DNA of 64,000 nt. Source: an uncultured Roseburia sp. GTDB lineage: Bacteria; Bacillota; Clostridia; Lachnospirales; Lachnospiraceae. The first letter of the stretch is position 1. Each line of letters begins with the position of its first letter. Positions 52,751 through 61,313 of the stretch are shown here, one piece after another. The notes under the pieces are model-generated. The model searched no databases. It saw only the letters and a program-made list of their open reading frames with translations, and was not told where the DNA came from. A program made the translations under genes and the position numbers. The stretch covers positions 1-64,000 of the forward strand of contig UQAQ01000004.1 in NCBI GenBank assembly GCA_900539115.1, given 5' to 3'.

Positions 52751-55105
52751 ATGTTAAAACGCATGATTTCTATTTTATGTCTGTGCAGTCTCCTGCTTGC
52801 AGGTGCTGTCCCGGTTTCTTCGTATGCCGCACAGTCTACAAGTTCCTCATCGGCTTCCTCGGTTACGATTACCGGTGAATATGCTGACGGACGTGTCCTT
52901 TTATCGTTAATTTCTCCTTCCGAGACTTCTCTCACCAAGGAAGGCACGACCTCCTTTGACAAAAAAATTCGTATCGAGCAGTCGACTTCTCTTGGAAATG
53001 CGGGCGAACTTTTTGACACTTCTCTAAGTTCTGACAAATCCGATTTTTTTAAAGATAAAAACTTCTATATCACAGAAGCTGTATCCGATACCTACTCCAC
53101 CAAAGAGCTCATCCAAAAGCTGGAAAATAAAGCCTATGTGGTAGAAGCTTCACCGGATTATAAACAATATCTGTCCTCGGATGACCCTTATGAATCCGAG
53201 CAATGGTATCTTGACGGCGAAGGTTCCTATTCGTCTTCCGGAACCGGCATCTCGCTTTCTTCCAAACCGGAAACATCTTCTACGGAAAATCCGGTTATTG
53301 CTATTATGGATACCGGGATCAACGCCTCCCACGAGGATCTTATTGACCATTTATGGACGAATACCACTTCTTCCCTAAAGGGAACGTATGGTTACGATTT
53401 TTCTACCGATTCCGCAGACTGCGGCGACACTTCCGGTCACGGGACCCACTGTGCCGGCGTAATTGCCGCCACGACAGATAATCAAAAGGGAATCCATGGA
53501 ATATCAAACGCAAAACTGATGGCCTTAAAAATATTTGACGACAATAAAGAATGCTATGATTCCTATATCATTAATGCCTTAACCTATCTGCAGCAGGCAA
53601 AAGATGCCGGTGTTCCGGTCGCCGCCGTAAACTGCTCATGGGGCGGAGGAAGTTCCAGTACGGCGATGAAAACCCTGATCCGCTCTCTCGGACAGTCCGG
53701 TGTATTATTTGTCTTTGCTGCCGGAAACGATGGAAAAAATCAAGATACTGCACAGGCAGAGTGCCCTTATGACCTTTACAATACGGCAGCATATTCGGAT
53801 CTCCGCAATTATATCCTAACAGTCGGCGCTTCCGATACCAATGACAGTGCAGCTTCCTTTTCTGATTATGGAAAATCCTCTGTCGATCTGTTTGCCCCGG
53901 GCGAAAATATTGTGTCTACCTATAACACAGACACTTATTTTCCGGAACTTTATGAAACAGACGACGCAAAGCGCGATACTCTTACTAATTATTACCAGTC
54001 ATTTGATACTTCCGGCTCTTCTATGGATTTTTACACCGATTCGGACGTTGGATATCAGACTTCAACATTCAGTAAACTGACACAGGATTCTTCCTCCGAT
54101 TATTATGGACAGGAGAATGGTGGGTGTCTGCTCTGGGACCTTCAGATGGGACTGCCATCTTTGCACCGCAAACAAGCTTACGTATATGTTGATGTAACAG
54201 ACTACAACCTGGATCCGGCAAAAAATTATTATGTCTCTATGATGTTTGGTGAAAAAGACAGCAGTTCGGATACCATCCAATGGGAACATGTCACCAAACT
54301 CTCTTCCGGAAAACTCGGTTCGGAAGGCAACCGTTTTTACCAAGCTTCCGACGGTCACTTGTATTTTCGTGTAATCGGGCTTAACGCCCCTGCTGCTTCT
54401 TCAGGAACGACGATACTTTATCTCGATAATATCGGCATCTCAACTGCCGATCCGGATACATCGGAATTTGGTCAATACGAACTTCTCAGCGGTACTTCGA
54501 TGGCGGCACCTATGGTAACCGGTGCTGCTGCTCTCTGTGCTGCCTATGCACCGAAGGAAGATGCGTATAACCGCAGAAACCGTCTGCTAACCTGTGTTCG
54601 TCCCGTCGAATCTCTTACCGATTTGTGTATTACCGGAGGCGTTTTGGATGTCAGCAAAATTTCTTCCTATACCACAGTAAAGACTCCGGATCTTACCCCG
54701 GCTCAAACACCGGAAAATATATCGCAGACAACACAGCCAACAGGCAGCACTTCCGAATCTTTCACCGTGGAAGCAGGCAGTTCCTCCTCATCTTCCGGGA
54801 TTTCCTCGTCTTCCGGAACCGCCTCTTCCTCGTCTGTTGTAAAAGTAAAAAAATTGAAATTTAAAAAGAAAATCAAGGCACTCCGTGCCGGACGGACGTA
54901 CCGATTAAAAGTGGTCTATACTCCGTCCCGCGTATCCAACAAAAAACTCAAATGGTCCAGTTCGCGGAAAAAATGGGCAAGTGTCTCAAGTTCCGGCGTG
55001 GTACGGGCAAAAAAGAAAGGAATCGGACATACCGTACGCATTACCGCGGCTGCAAGAGACGGCAGCCGGAAAAAGGTCAGTCTCCGCATAAAAATCAGGA
55101 AGTAG
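52751..55105 (+). CDS. Secreted subtilisin-like serine protease (S8) with large insert and Ig-like basic C-terminal domain
   Basis: 784 residues. Signal peptide (about 1-27), propeptide-like region (about 38-140), S8 core with Asp187 (IAIMDTGIN), His230 (SGHGTH), oxyanion Asn326 (AAGNDG) and Ser583 (SGTSMAAP). Between the oxyanion region and the nucleophile a beta-rich insert of about 180 residues (395-575) interrupts the core. A Ser-rich linker (about 655-695) leads to a Big2-like domain (about 697-784) that is extremely Lys/Arg-rich, probably for wall binding. GGAGG precedes the ATG by 9 bases. The substrate is unknown. Confidence 0.92.
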   Translation: MLKRMISILCLCSLLLAGAVPVSSYAAQSTSSSSASSVTITGEYADGRVLLSLISPSETSLTKEGTTSFDKKIRIEQSTSLGNAGELFDTSLSSDKSDFFKDKNFYITEAVSDTYSTKELIQKLENKAYVVEASPDYKQYLSSDDPYESEQWYLDGEGSYSSSGTGISLSSKPETSSTENPVIAIMDTGINASHEDLIDHLWTNTTSSLKGTYGYDFSTDSADCGDTSGHGTHCAGVIAATTDNQKGIHGISNAKLMALKIFDDNKECYDSYIINALTYLQQAKDAGVPVAAVNCSWGGGSSSTAMKTLIRSLGQSGVLFVFAAGNDGKNQDTAQAECPYDLYNTAAYSDLRNYILTVGASDTNDSAASFSDYGKSSVDLFAPGENIVSTYNTDTYFPELYETDDAKRDTLTNYYQSFDTSGSSMDFYTDSDVGYQTSTFSKLTQDSSSDYYGQENGGCLLWDLQMGLPSLHRKQAYVYVDVTDYNLDPAKNYYVSMMFGEKDSSSDTIQWEHVTKLSSGKLGSEGNRFYQASDGHLYFRVIGLNAPAASSGTTILYLDNIGISTADPDTSEFGQYELLSGTSMAAPMVTGAAALCAAYAPKEDAYNRRNRLLTCVRPVESLTDLCITGGVLDVSKISSYTTVKTPDLTPAQTPENISQTTQPTGSTSESFTVEAGSSSSSSGISSSSGTASSSSVVKVKKLKFKKKIKALRAGRTYRLKVVYTPSRVSNKKLKWSSSRKKWASVSSSGVVRAKKKGIGHTVRITAAARDGSRKKVSLRIKIRK

Positions 55106-55114
55106 TTTTTTTCC

Positions 55115-55143
55115 TTGATTTTTTCCCATTTTTTTCATATACT
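55115..55143 (+). promoter_or_regulatory. Promoter of the YihY/BrkB gene
   Basis: TTGATT, 17-base spacer, TATACT, starting 10 bases after the subtilase stop. The leader is about 27 bases. No terminator was seen after the subtilase gene, so read-through is also possible. Confidence 0.65.
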
Positions 55144-55176
55144 ATTATATACTTAGAAAAACATGGAGGAATTTCA

Positions 55177-56085
55177 ATGGTTCATTTTATTTGGGCATGT
55201 AACAAAATAAAGAAAATGTTTGTAGAGAATACCATATCCGTTTATGCTTCCAATGTGGTATTCTTTATTATGTTGTCCTTTTTCCCGTTTGCCATGTTCT
55301 TTTTTACGATTTTAAAATATATTCCCGGCATTACACAGGGAAACCTGATTCCTATGATCGGTTCTGTTGTTCCCGGGGAACTCGGCGAAACCCTCGTGTC
55401 ATGGATTCAGGAAGCCTACCGTCACAGTTCCGGAACCGTACTTTCTCTCTCTGCGCTTACCGCTTTGTGGGCAGGCTCCAAGGGATTTATGGGAATTACT
55501 TACGGACTAAACCGGATTGGCGGCACAAAGCAGAAGGGAAACTGGTTTTTTAACCGTTTTCTCTCTTTCCTCTATACGTTGATTTTTGCCGCTATGCTGG
55601 TTTTATCACTGATCGTCATCGTATTTGGTAATCAGATCCTGCTTATTATCGACTCCTTTTTCTCCATTGGCACTCCACTGTTTATCGGCATTTTTTCCCT
55701 GCGTTCAATTGTCGGTTTTGCAATCTTTTTCTTCTATTTTTTACTTTTGTATACCTTTGTTCCACATCACGATGAGCGCCCGCATTTACGAAATTATGTA
55801 TCCGGTGCTTTATTTACTTCTATTACATGGATCTTATTCAGCAATCTCTACTCGATCTATATCGATTCTTTTTCGAATTATTCATCTCTTTATGGGAGTT
55901 TCACTTCGATCGCACTCTTTATGCTGTGGCTGTATGTCTGTGTCAGTCTGCTGTTTGTCGGTGCTTTGATCAACCGGTTCCACATCGACGGATATTCCCT
56001 GTTTTCTCCTAAATCCAAAAATAAAATCAAGAACCAATTTGAGACATTGAAAGAATCGATACTCCCGGAAAATAATGACAAATGA
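55177..56085 (+). CDS. YihY/BrkB family membrane protein
   Basis: 302 residues, six membrane helices, with the N-terminal amphipathic stretch and ALTALWAGSKGFMGITYGLNRIGG, LYTFVPHH and SNYSSLYGSFTSIALFMLWLYV that mark the family (formerly called RNase BN). The function is not established; a transporter role is often assumed. GGAGG is 7 bases before the ATG at 55177; a frame extending into the subtilase gene is rejected. The last 59 bases overlap the converging spoIID-like gene. Confidence 0.9.
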   Translation: MVHFIWACNKIKKMFVENTISVYASNVVFFIMLSFFPFAMFFFTILKYIPGITQGNLIPMIGSVVPGELGETLVSWIQEAYRHSSGTVLSLSALTALWAGSKGFMGITYGLNRIGGTKQKGNWFFNRFLSFLYTLIFAAMLVLSLIVIVFGNQILLIIDSFFSIGTPLFIGIFSLRSIVGFAIFFFYFLLLYTFVPHHDERPHLRNYVSGALFTSITWILFSNLYSIYIDSFSNYSSLYGSFTSIALFMLWLYVCVSLLFVGALINRFHIDGYSLFSPKSKNKIKNQFETLKESILPENNDK

Positions 56086-57643
56086 TCTCCTGTTCATTTT
56101 TCCCCATATTGGCAAGCTGTCTTGCTCCCGTCTGACTCATACCGACTCCGTGTCCATATCCTCCTCCCTGTATCTCATATGCTCCTCCGATACGTTTTAA
56201 TCTAAAAAAGCCACTTGGCAGCATAGATAAGCCGGTTACTTCTTTTCCGTCTTTTCGACGGATCACCGCCTCCCCGGAAAACAAAAGCATTCGGATATTG
56301 TATTCGGAAGTCACTCGTATCGTCACTTCACTCCCTACAATAACCGCCGTCTGTGCTACGCCACCGCATCCACGTTTTTTTATGACCACGCGTTTTAATT
56401 TTCCTATATTTTCCACTCTTTCTTTTTCATAAAGTCCCTCGCCCTTTCGAACCTCGATCCGGTCCGGCGTTTTGTCACAGCGGTCCGCTAACCGTTCGTT
56501 GATATTTTTCTCCATCTGTTCCAACGATATCGTCATGTTCCAACGGAACCACGGCTCCTCTTTTTCTAACAAATCCTGCTCTTTTTCAAGGAACTCACAG
56601 AACAGGTCATCTTCCGCATACGTATCGGCCGCAAGCCGGTCTCTTTCTCCCTTTTTCGCATCCGAAATGTCCGTGCTCTGCACTTGTCCCGCAAGATAAG
56701 AAATCTCTTTGTTCGTAAACAATACGCTGTCAGAAGACGTCGTCACACCACAGGATGTTGCAAAAAAATACGTCGATGCCAATATATTTCCACTGCACAC
56801 AACCAGTCCTTTCGTATCATCCACCGCTTTATTCGCCCTCTCATCCTCCGGCTGGCTTTGGTAGACCTGATAGGCCACACTGTCATCTACCTGTGCATCG
56901 TATTCTTTCAGCCGGTTATTTTGTTTCTGTTTCTCCGCATAACTTCTGGCACAGACTGCCTGCGCACGAAGAGCCGCCTCCGGGTATTCTGCAGGCATTT
57001 CACTGGGAAGAACTCCGTATAAATACTGTTCCAATGGCAGTTCATTGATGACACGTATCTTCTTGCCGTTTTTTTTCAATTCCAATGTTCCGCGGTAGGA
57101 AGGGATCCGCTCACCCCTTTTAATGGAAGTTATTTCCAATTTGGCTCCTTCTGCAGAATGAATGGTTATTGTTTCTGCGCTCATATCCACCGCACGGATG
57201 CACAATTCTTCTCCCCCTTCGCAACGTTTTTCCGATTCTCCTGCCTTTACTACAAATGGCTTTTCCGATCGCACCTTAACTTCATCATGCTCTTTTTCCG
57301 CAAAATCTGTCGTTGTCAGAAGAACACGGATCATTTCGGGCGTCTCTTCCTTTTGTTCCACTCCTTTCGCTTCGTCCGGCTTACAAACGATTTTTCTTAC
57401 ACATTTCCCACGCACTTCAAGATCTGCAATCCCTTCGTATGTTTTCGCCTTTACCGCCCCTTTTACTGTATATTCCGTCCTTTCTTGTCCATTTATTACC
57501 CATAGGGTATCTCCTTCCGGTTTTTCTATGTATACCTCTTTCAATGTGGTCGTCTTCCATTTTCCGGACTGCACAAACCACATTGCTCCCGCCGCCAGGC
57601 CAAAGATAAGAAAAATTCCCAATACACGTAATACTCGCTTCAA
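56027..57643 (-). CDS. SpoIID/LytB-domain protein, membrane-anchored
   Basis: 538 residues. N-terminal helix (about 5-25), two beta-rich segments, then the SpoIID domain with LPLEQYLYGVLPSEMP, ALRAQAVCARSYAEKQ, FFATSCGVTT and the closing GGGYGHGVGMSQTGA. SpoIID is a lytic transglycosylase of engulfment; this longer relative may act in sporulation or vegetative wall turnover. I prefer a TTG start at 57643 (AGAGGGG 8 bases upstream). The alternative ATG at 57676 has no ribosome site. Both lie in the thiC terminator. The 3' end overlaps the YihY gene by 59 bases. Confidence 0.85.
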   Translation of the reverse strand: MKRVLRVLGIFLIFGLAAGAMWFVQSGKWKTTTLKEVYIEKPEGDTLWVINGQERTEYTVKGAVKAKTYEGIADLEVRGKCVRKIVCKPDEAKGVEQKEETPEMIRVLLTTTDFAEKEHDEVKVRSEKPFVVKAGESEKRCEGGEELCIRAVDMSAETITIHSAEGAKLEITSIKRGERIPSYRGTLELKKNGKKIRVINELPLEQYLYGVLPSEMPAEYPEAALRAQAVCARSYAEKQKQNNRLKEYDAQVDDSVAYQVYQSQPEDERANKAVDDTKGLVVCSGNILASTYFFATSCGVTTSSDSVLFTNKEISYLAGQVQSTDISDAKKGERDRLAADTYAEDDLFCEFLEKEQDLLEKEEPWFRWNMTISLEQMEKNINERLADRCDKTPDRIEVRKGEGLYEKERVENIGKLKRVVIKKRGCGGVAQTAVIVGSEVTIRVTSEYNIRMLLFSGEAVIRRKDGKEVTGLSMLPSGFFRLKRIGGAYEIQGGGYGHGVGMSQTGARQLANMGKNEQEIICHYFPGVSILSMSQIGS

Positions 57644-57691
57644 AAAAACAGCCCCTCTCGCATTTTTTACTACCATATGCGAGACAGGCTG
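57642..57691 (-). terminator. Intrinsic terminator of thiC
   Basis: On the minus strand CAGCCTGTCTCGCAT pairs with ATGCGAGAGGGGCTG (small internal mismatch), followed by seven T. It lies 29 bases past thiC. The 3' arm holds the Shine-Dalgarno sequence of the spoIID-like gene and the T-run runs into its TTG start. Confidence 0.88.
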
Positions 57692-57719
57692 TTGTTATTC
57701 CTTTGTTTTTATGGAATCG

Positions 57720-59030
57720 TTATTCTTCTTCCATGATATCTACATTTTCACCACGAAGAATCTTGTTGATGTTACGTACGGCACACATTTTTCCGCACAT
57801 CGTACAAGTATCTTCTTTTTCCGGTTTGCTCTCTGCACGATAACGACGAGCTTTTTCCGGATCGATAGCGAGATCAAACTGCTTCTCCCAATCCAGATTT
57901 CTTCTTGCTTCGCTCATCTCGTAATCCCAGTCTTTTGCTCCCGGAAGTCCTTTGGCCACGTCAGCGGCATGAGCAGCAATCTTAGAAGCGATGATACCCT
58001 CTTTTACGTCATCTACGGTTGGAAGACGAAGATGTTCTGCCGGTGTTACATAACACAGGAAGGACGCACCATACGTAGCTGCGATAGCTCCTCCGATGGC
58101 ACTTGTAATGTGGTCATATCCCGGCGCAATATCCGTAACCAATGGTCCAAGTACATAAAACGGAGCCCCTTTACATACCGTCTGCTGAATCTCCATGTTC
58201 GCACGGATCTGATTCAAAGGCATATGTCCCGGTCCTTCAACCATAACCTGTACATTATGATTCCATGCACGCTGGGTTAATTCACCAAGTGCTACCAACT
58301 CAGAAATCTGAGAAAGATCTCCTGCATCCTCGATACTTCCCGGACGGCAGGCATCTCCAAGACTGATCGTAACATCGTATTTTTCACAGATGTCAAGAAT
58401 TTCGTCGTATCTCTCATAAAACGGGTTTTCATTTCCGGTAAGTTCCATCCATGCGAAGATGATCGAACCACCACGGGAAACAATGTTTGTATGACGAAGA
58501 TGCTGTTTAAAGCGGTCTGCTGTCTGGCGGTTGATACCACAATGAATGGTCATGAAATCCACACCATCTTCTGCATGCATACGAACAACATCAATCCACT
58601 CATCCGTCGTAATGTCTTTCAATGCCTTATTGTAATATACAACGGCATCGTAAATCGGAACAGTACCAAGTACAGCCGGACATTCTGCTGTTAATTTGCG
58701 GCGAAATTTTTTCGTATCCCCATAGGAACTCAGATCCATGATCGCTTCGGCTCCCATATTGATCGCTGCATTTACTTTTTCCATCTCGACATCCAGATCC
58801 AGACAATCTTTACTTGTTCCCAGATTGACATTGATCTTTGTCTTTAATTTACTTCCGATACCAAATGGTTTGAGGCATTTATGATTTTTATTGGCAGGAA
58901 TTGCCACCTGTCCTTTTGCCACAAGATCCATCAATTCTTCTTTCCGAATATTTTCATATTCACACACGCGCTGCATTTCTTCGGTAAAAATACCTTTTCG
59001 TGCGGCATCCATCTGTGTCGTATAACTCAT
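57720..59030 (-). CDS. thiC: Phosphomethylpyrimidine synthase ThiC
   Basis: 436 residues, the short bacterial/archaeal form. A radical-SAM enzyme that turns aminoimidazole ribotide into the thiamine pyrimidine. Visible: GSKLKTKINVNLGTS, MTIHCGINRQTADR, RGGSIIFAWM, GPGHMPLNQI and a C-terminal cluster motif CTMCGKMC (CX2CX3C, one residue tighter than CX2CX4C). GGAGG is 8 bases before the ATG. It starts 29 bases after icd, and no TPP riboswitch is visible in that gap. Confidence 0.96.
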   Translation of the reverse strand: MSYTTQMDAARKGIFTEEMQRVCEYENIRKEELMDLVAKGQVAIPANKNHKCLKPFGIGSKLKTKINVNLGTSKDCLDLDVEMEKVNAAINMGAEAIMDLSSYGDTKKFRRKLTAECPAVLGTVPIYDAVVYYNKALKDITTDEWIDVVRMHAEDGVDFMTIHCGINRQTADRFKQHLRHTNIVSRGGSIIFAWMELTGNENPFYERYDEILDICEKYDVTISLGDACRPGSIEDAGDLSQISELVALGELTQRAWNHNVQVMVEGPGHMPLNQIRANMEIQQTVCKGAPFYVLGPLVTDIAPGYDHITSAIGGAIAATYGASFLCYVTPAEHLRLPTVDDVKEGIIASKIAAHAADVAKGLPGAKDWDYEMSEARRNLDWEKQFDLAIDPEKARRYRAESKPEKEDTCTMCGKMCAVRNINKILRGENVDIMEEE

Positions 59031-59059
59031 TCAGTTTTCCTCCGTTATTCTTTCTAATA

Positions 59060-60265
59060 TTACATGCGATCCAATGTATCGCGAACTGCTTTAATAAAGT
59101 TCTCACTGTTCAATACTGTGACATCTTTCAATTCTGTGATAAGAGCAAGGTCTTTTGTCATCTTTCCTTCTTCGATTGTCTGCAATGTTGCTTTTTCAAG
59201 CTTGTCTGCGAATTCCTGAAGTTCTTTGATGCCATCCATCTCTCCACGCTTTCTCAATGCTCCGGTCCAGGCAAAAATCGTAGCTACGGAATTGGTAGAA
59301 GTCTCTTCGCCTTTGAGATGTTTATAATAATGTCTCTGAACGGTTCCATGGGCTGCTTCATACTCATATACACCACTTGGTGAAACAAGCACAGATGTCA
59401 TCATTGCCAGAGAACCACAGGCAGAAGAAACCATATCGCTCATAACGTCGCCGTCGTAGTTCTTGCATGCCCAGATAAATCCGCCCTCTGTCTTCATAAC
59501 ACGAGCTACGGCATCATCGATCAATGTATAGAAATACTCCAATCCGGCCTCTTCGAATTTGTCCTTATATTCGTTCTCATAAACTTCTGCAAAAATATCT
59601 TTGAAGTTATGGTCGTATTTTTTCGAAATGGTATCTTTTGTTGCAAACCAAAGGTCCTGTTTGGTATCAAGGGCATAACTAAAGCATGCCTTTGCAAAAC
59701 TTGTGATCGATTTATCCGTATTATGCACGCCCTGGATAATTCCCGGTCCGTCAAATTCATGAATCGTCTCACGCATCTCAGTCCCATCTTCTGCCGTAAA
59801 CACCAACTCGGCTTTTCCTTTACCCGGAACTTTAATCTCTACATTTTTATACACATCACCATAGGCATGACGTGCCAATGTGATTGGTTTTTTCCAGTTT
59901 TTTACACATGGTTCAATTCCTTTTACTTGAATCGGCGCACGAAATACCGTTCCGTCAAGCATCGCACGAATAGTTCCGTTTGGAGATTTCCACATTTCTT
60001 TCAAATCATACTCTGTCATACGTGCTGCATTTGGCGTAATCGTCGCACACTTTACCGCAACACCATATTTTAATGTTGCATTTGCAGAATCTACCGTCAC
60101 CTGGTCATTTGTCTCATTACGATATTTCAAACCGAGATCATAGTACTCTGTCTTCAGATCAATATAAGGAAGCAAAAGTTCATCTTTGATCATCTGCCAC
60201 AGAATACGTGTCATCTCGTCTCCATCCATCTCAACTAAGGGGGTCGTCATCTGAATTTTAGCCAT
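59060..60265 (-). CDS. icd: NADP-dependent isocitrate dehydrogenase (homodimeric, eukaryote-like type)
   Basis: 401 residues with MTTPLVEMDGDEMTR at the start and YEAAHGTVQRHYYKH near the NADP site, as in type II IDH of eukaryotes and some anaerobes. Converts isocitrate to 2-oxoglutarate, likely for glutamate synthesis. AAGGAG is 8 bases before the ATG. It has its own promoter at 60308-60336 and leads thiC. Confidence 0.95.
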   Translation of the reverse strand: MAKIQMTTPLVEMDGDEMTRILWQMIKDELLLPYIDLKTEYYDLGLKYRNETNDQVTVDSANATLKYGVAVKCATITPNAARMTEYDLKEMWKSPNGTIRAMLDGTVFRAPIQVKGIEPCVKNWKKPITLARHAYGDVYKNVEIKVPGKGKAELVFTAEDGTEMRETIHEFDGPGIIQGVHNTDKSITSFAKACFSYALDTKQDLWFATKDTISKKYDHNFKDIFAEVYENEYKDKFEEAGLEYFYTLIDDAVARVMKTEGGFIWACKNYDGDVMSDMVSSACGSLAMMTSVLVSPSGVYEYEAAHGTVQRHYYKHLKGEETSTNSVATIFAWTGALRKRGEMDGIKELQEFADKLEKATLQTIEEGKMTKDLALITELKDVTVLNSENFIKAVRDTLDRM

Positions 60266-60307
60266 TTCTATTTCTCCTTTACAACATATCTATTATTCCT
60301 GCTCACC

Positions 60308-60336
60308 ATCATAACATACTCCGGAGCATATTTCAA
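60308..60336 (-). promoter_or_regulatory. Promoter of icd-thiC with a palindrome in the spacer
   Basis: On the minus strand TTGAAA, 17-base spacer, TATGAT. The spacer holds the perfect palindrome CTCCGGAG (plus strand 60320-60327), which could be a repressor site. It sits just after the stop of the upstream GTPase gene. Confidence 0.65.
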
Positions 60337-60341
60337 ATAGA

Positions 60342-61298
60342 TTATCCAAAATATACAACTTCTTCCTGCGGTGGCTGTGCCGGTTCTATCTTTTCAGCGT
60401 AGAGCACCGGAAATTCTCCGTCGTGTTTTCTGCTCTGCTGCGGTTTTACCGTCACCGTCACCATCACCCAGCTGTCATTTTTATATTGATCCGCATTTTC
60501 CGCGTGGCACATATAACCAATGCGCGCGATATCGTCTGCACAGCAGGTCATCGCCTTACGGGATGGCACAAATGCACCGGCCGGGAATGTCTTATTGCGG
60601 TATACCTGGCCTTTAAATGTGATTTTTTTACCCACATATTTTCGTGGATTTTCGCCGATGTCCAGATACCACAGTCCAAAATCGTCGTCGTCCAGCGTAA
60701 TCTCCGATGCATTTACATCATATGGCAGTTCTTCATCAATCTTGCTTTCCACCGTGCCATCTGCGGACTCAAACAATACCTGTGCCTGGCGATTGATGGC
60801 TTTGACATTTCGTCTGGCTGCCGGTTTGTCAATATTATCCGATTCACAGCGGTTAAAAATGACAAGATCCGCCATTTTAAAATGTGACATCATAAGGGAT
60901 TTCATGTTTGCACTGTAAATCTGAAATGTCTGTGCATTTACCGTTGTAAACGTCTGCACCACAATCCAGTTTTCCGGAAATGTCTCGCGGTACATTTTAT
61001 CCAGATCCCACATTCCGTTGCACTCAACTACAATGCGGTTTGGTTTATATTTATCCTGTAATTTCTTACAGCATTCTTCGGTAAGTTCATCCTCGTCTTC
61101 CAACACGACACAGGAGATCCGATTTTTCATCAAAAGCTGATCGTCGATCTCATGCTCGCCTTCCTCGCATAGGATAAGCAGCGTTTTCGCTCCATCGGAA
61201 AAGTTTCCCTCTTCGATCACTTCTTCGATACAGGTACTTTTTCCACTCTCCAAAAAACCGGTAAAAAGATAAACCGGAATTTCTTTTTTCCCAAACAT
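60342..61298 (-). CDS. COG0523 (CobW) GTPase fused to a YcgQ/DUF1980-like domain
   Basis: 318 residues. The N-terminal domain (1-about 175) has Walker A GFLESGKST (14-22) and a guanine-specificity-like NRCESDN, but lacks the CxCC metal motif normal in COG0523 metallochaperones; the later EPSG is ECNG. The C-terminal part (about 205-305) reads YVGKKITFKGQVYRNKTF, then RKAMTCCADD with Cys252/253, which resembles the C-terminal domain of YcgQ-type permease subunits. Those proteins are known to neighbour COG0523 genes in Firmicutes, so here the two seem fused. A metal-handling role is likely. It follows the His-rich paralogue by 15 bases. Confidence 0.78.
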   Translation of the reverse strand: MFGKKEIPVYLFTGFLESGKSTCIEEVIEEGNFSDGAKTLLILCEEGEHEIDDQLLMKNRISCVVLEDEDELTEECCKKLQDKYKPNRIVVECNGMWDLDKMYRETFPENWIVVQTFTTVNAQTFQIYSANMKSLMMSHFKMADLVIFNRCESDNIDKPAARRNVKAINRQAQVLFESADGTVESKIDEELPYDVNASEITLDDDDFGLWYLDIGENPRKYVGKKITFKGQVYRNKTFPAGAFVPSRKAMTCCADDIARIGYMCHAENADQYKNDSWVMVTVTVKPQQSRKHDGEFPVLYAEKIEPAQPPQEEVVYFG

Positions 61299-61313
61299 AT
61301 CCAGCGTCCTCCT

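Noticed and set aside
54952..55176. N-terminal extension of the YihY/BrkB frame into the subtilase gene
   Set aside because: Those 75 residues are basic, lack a ribosome site and overlap the conserved basic domain of the subtilase; the ATG at 55177 has an ideal site.
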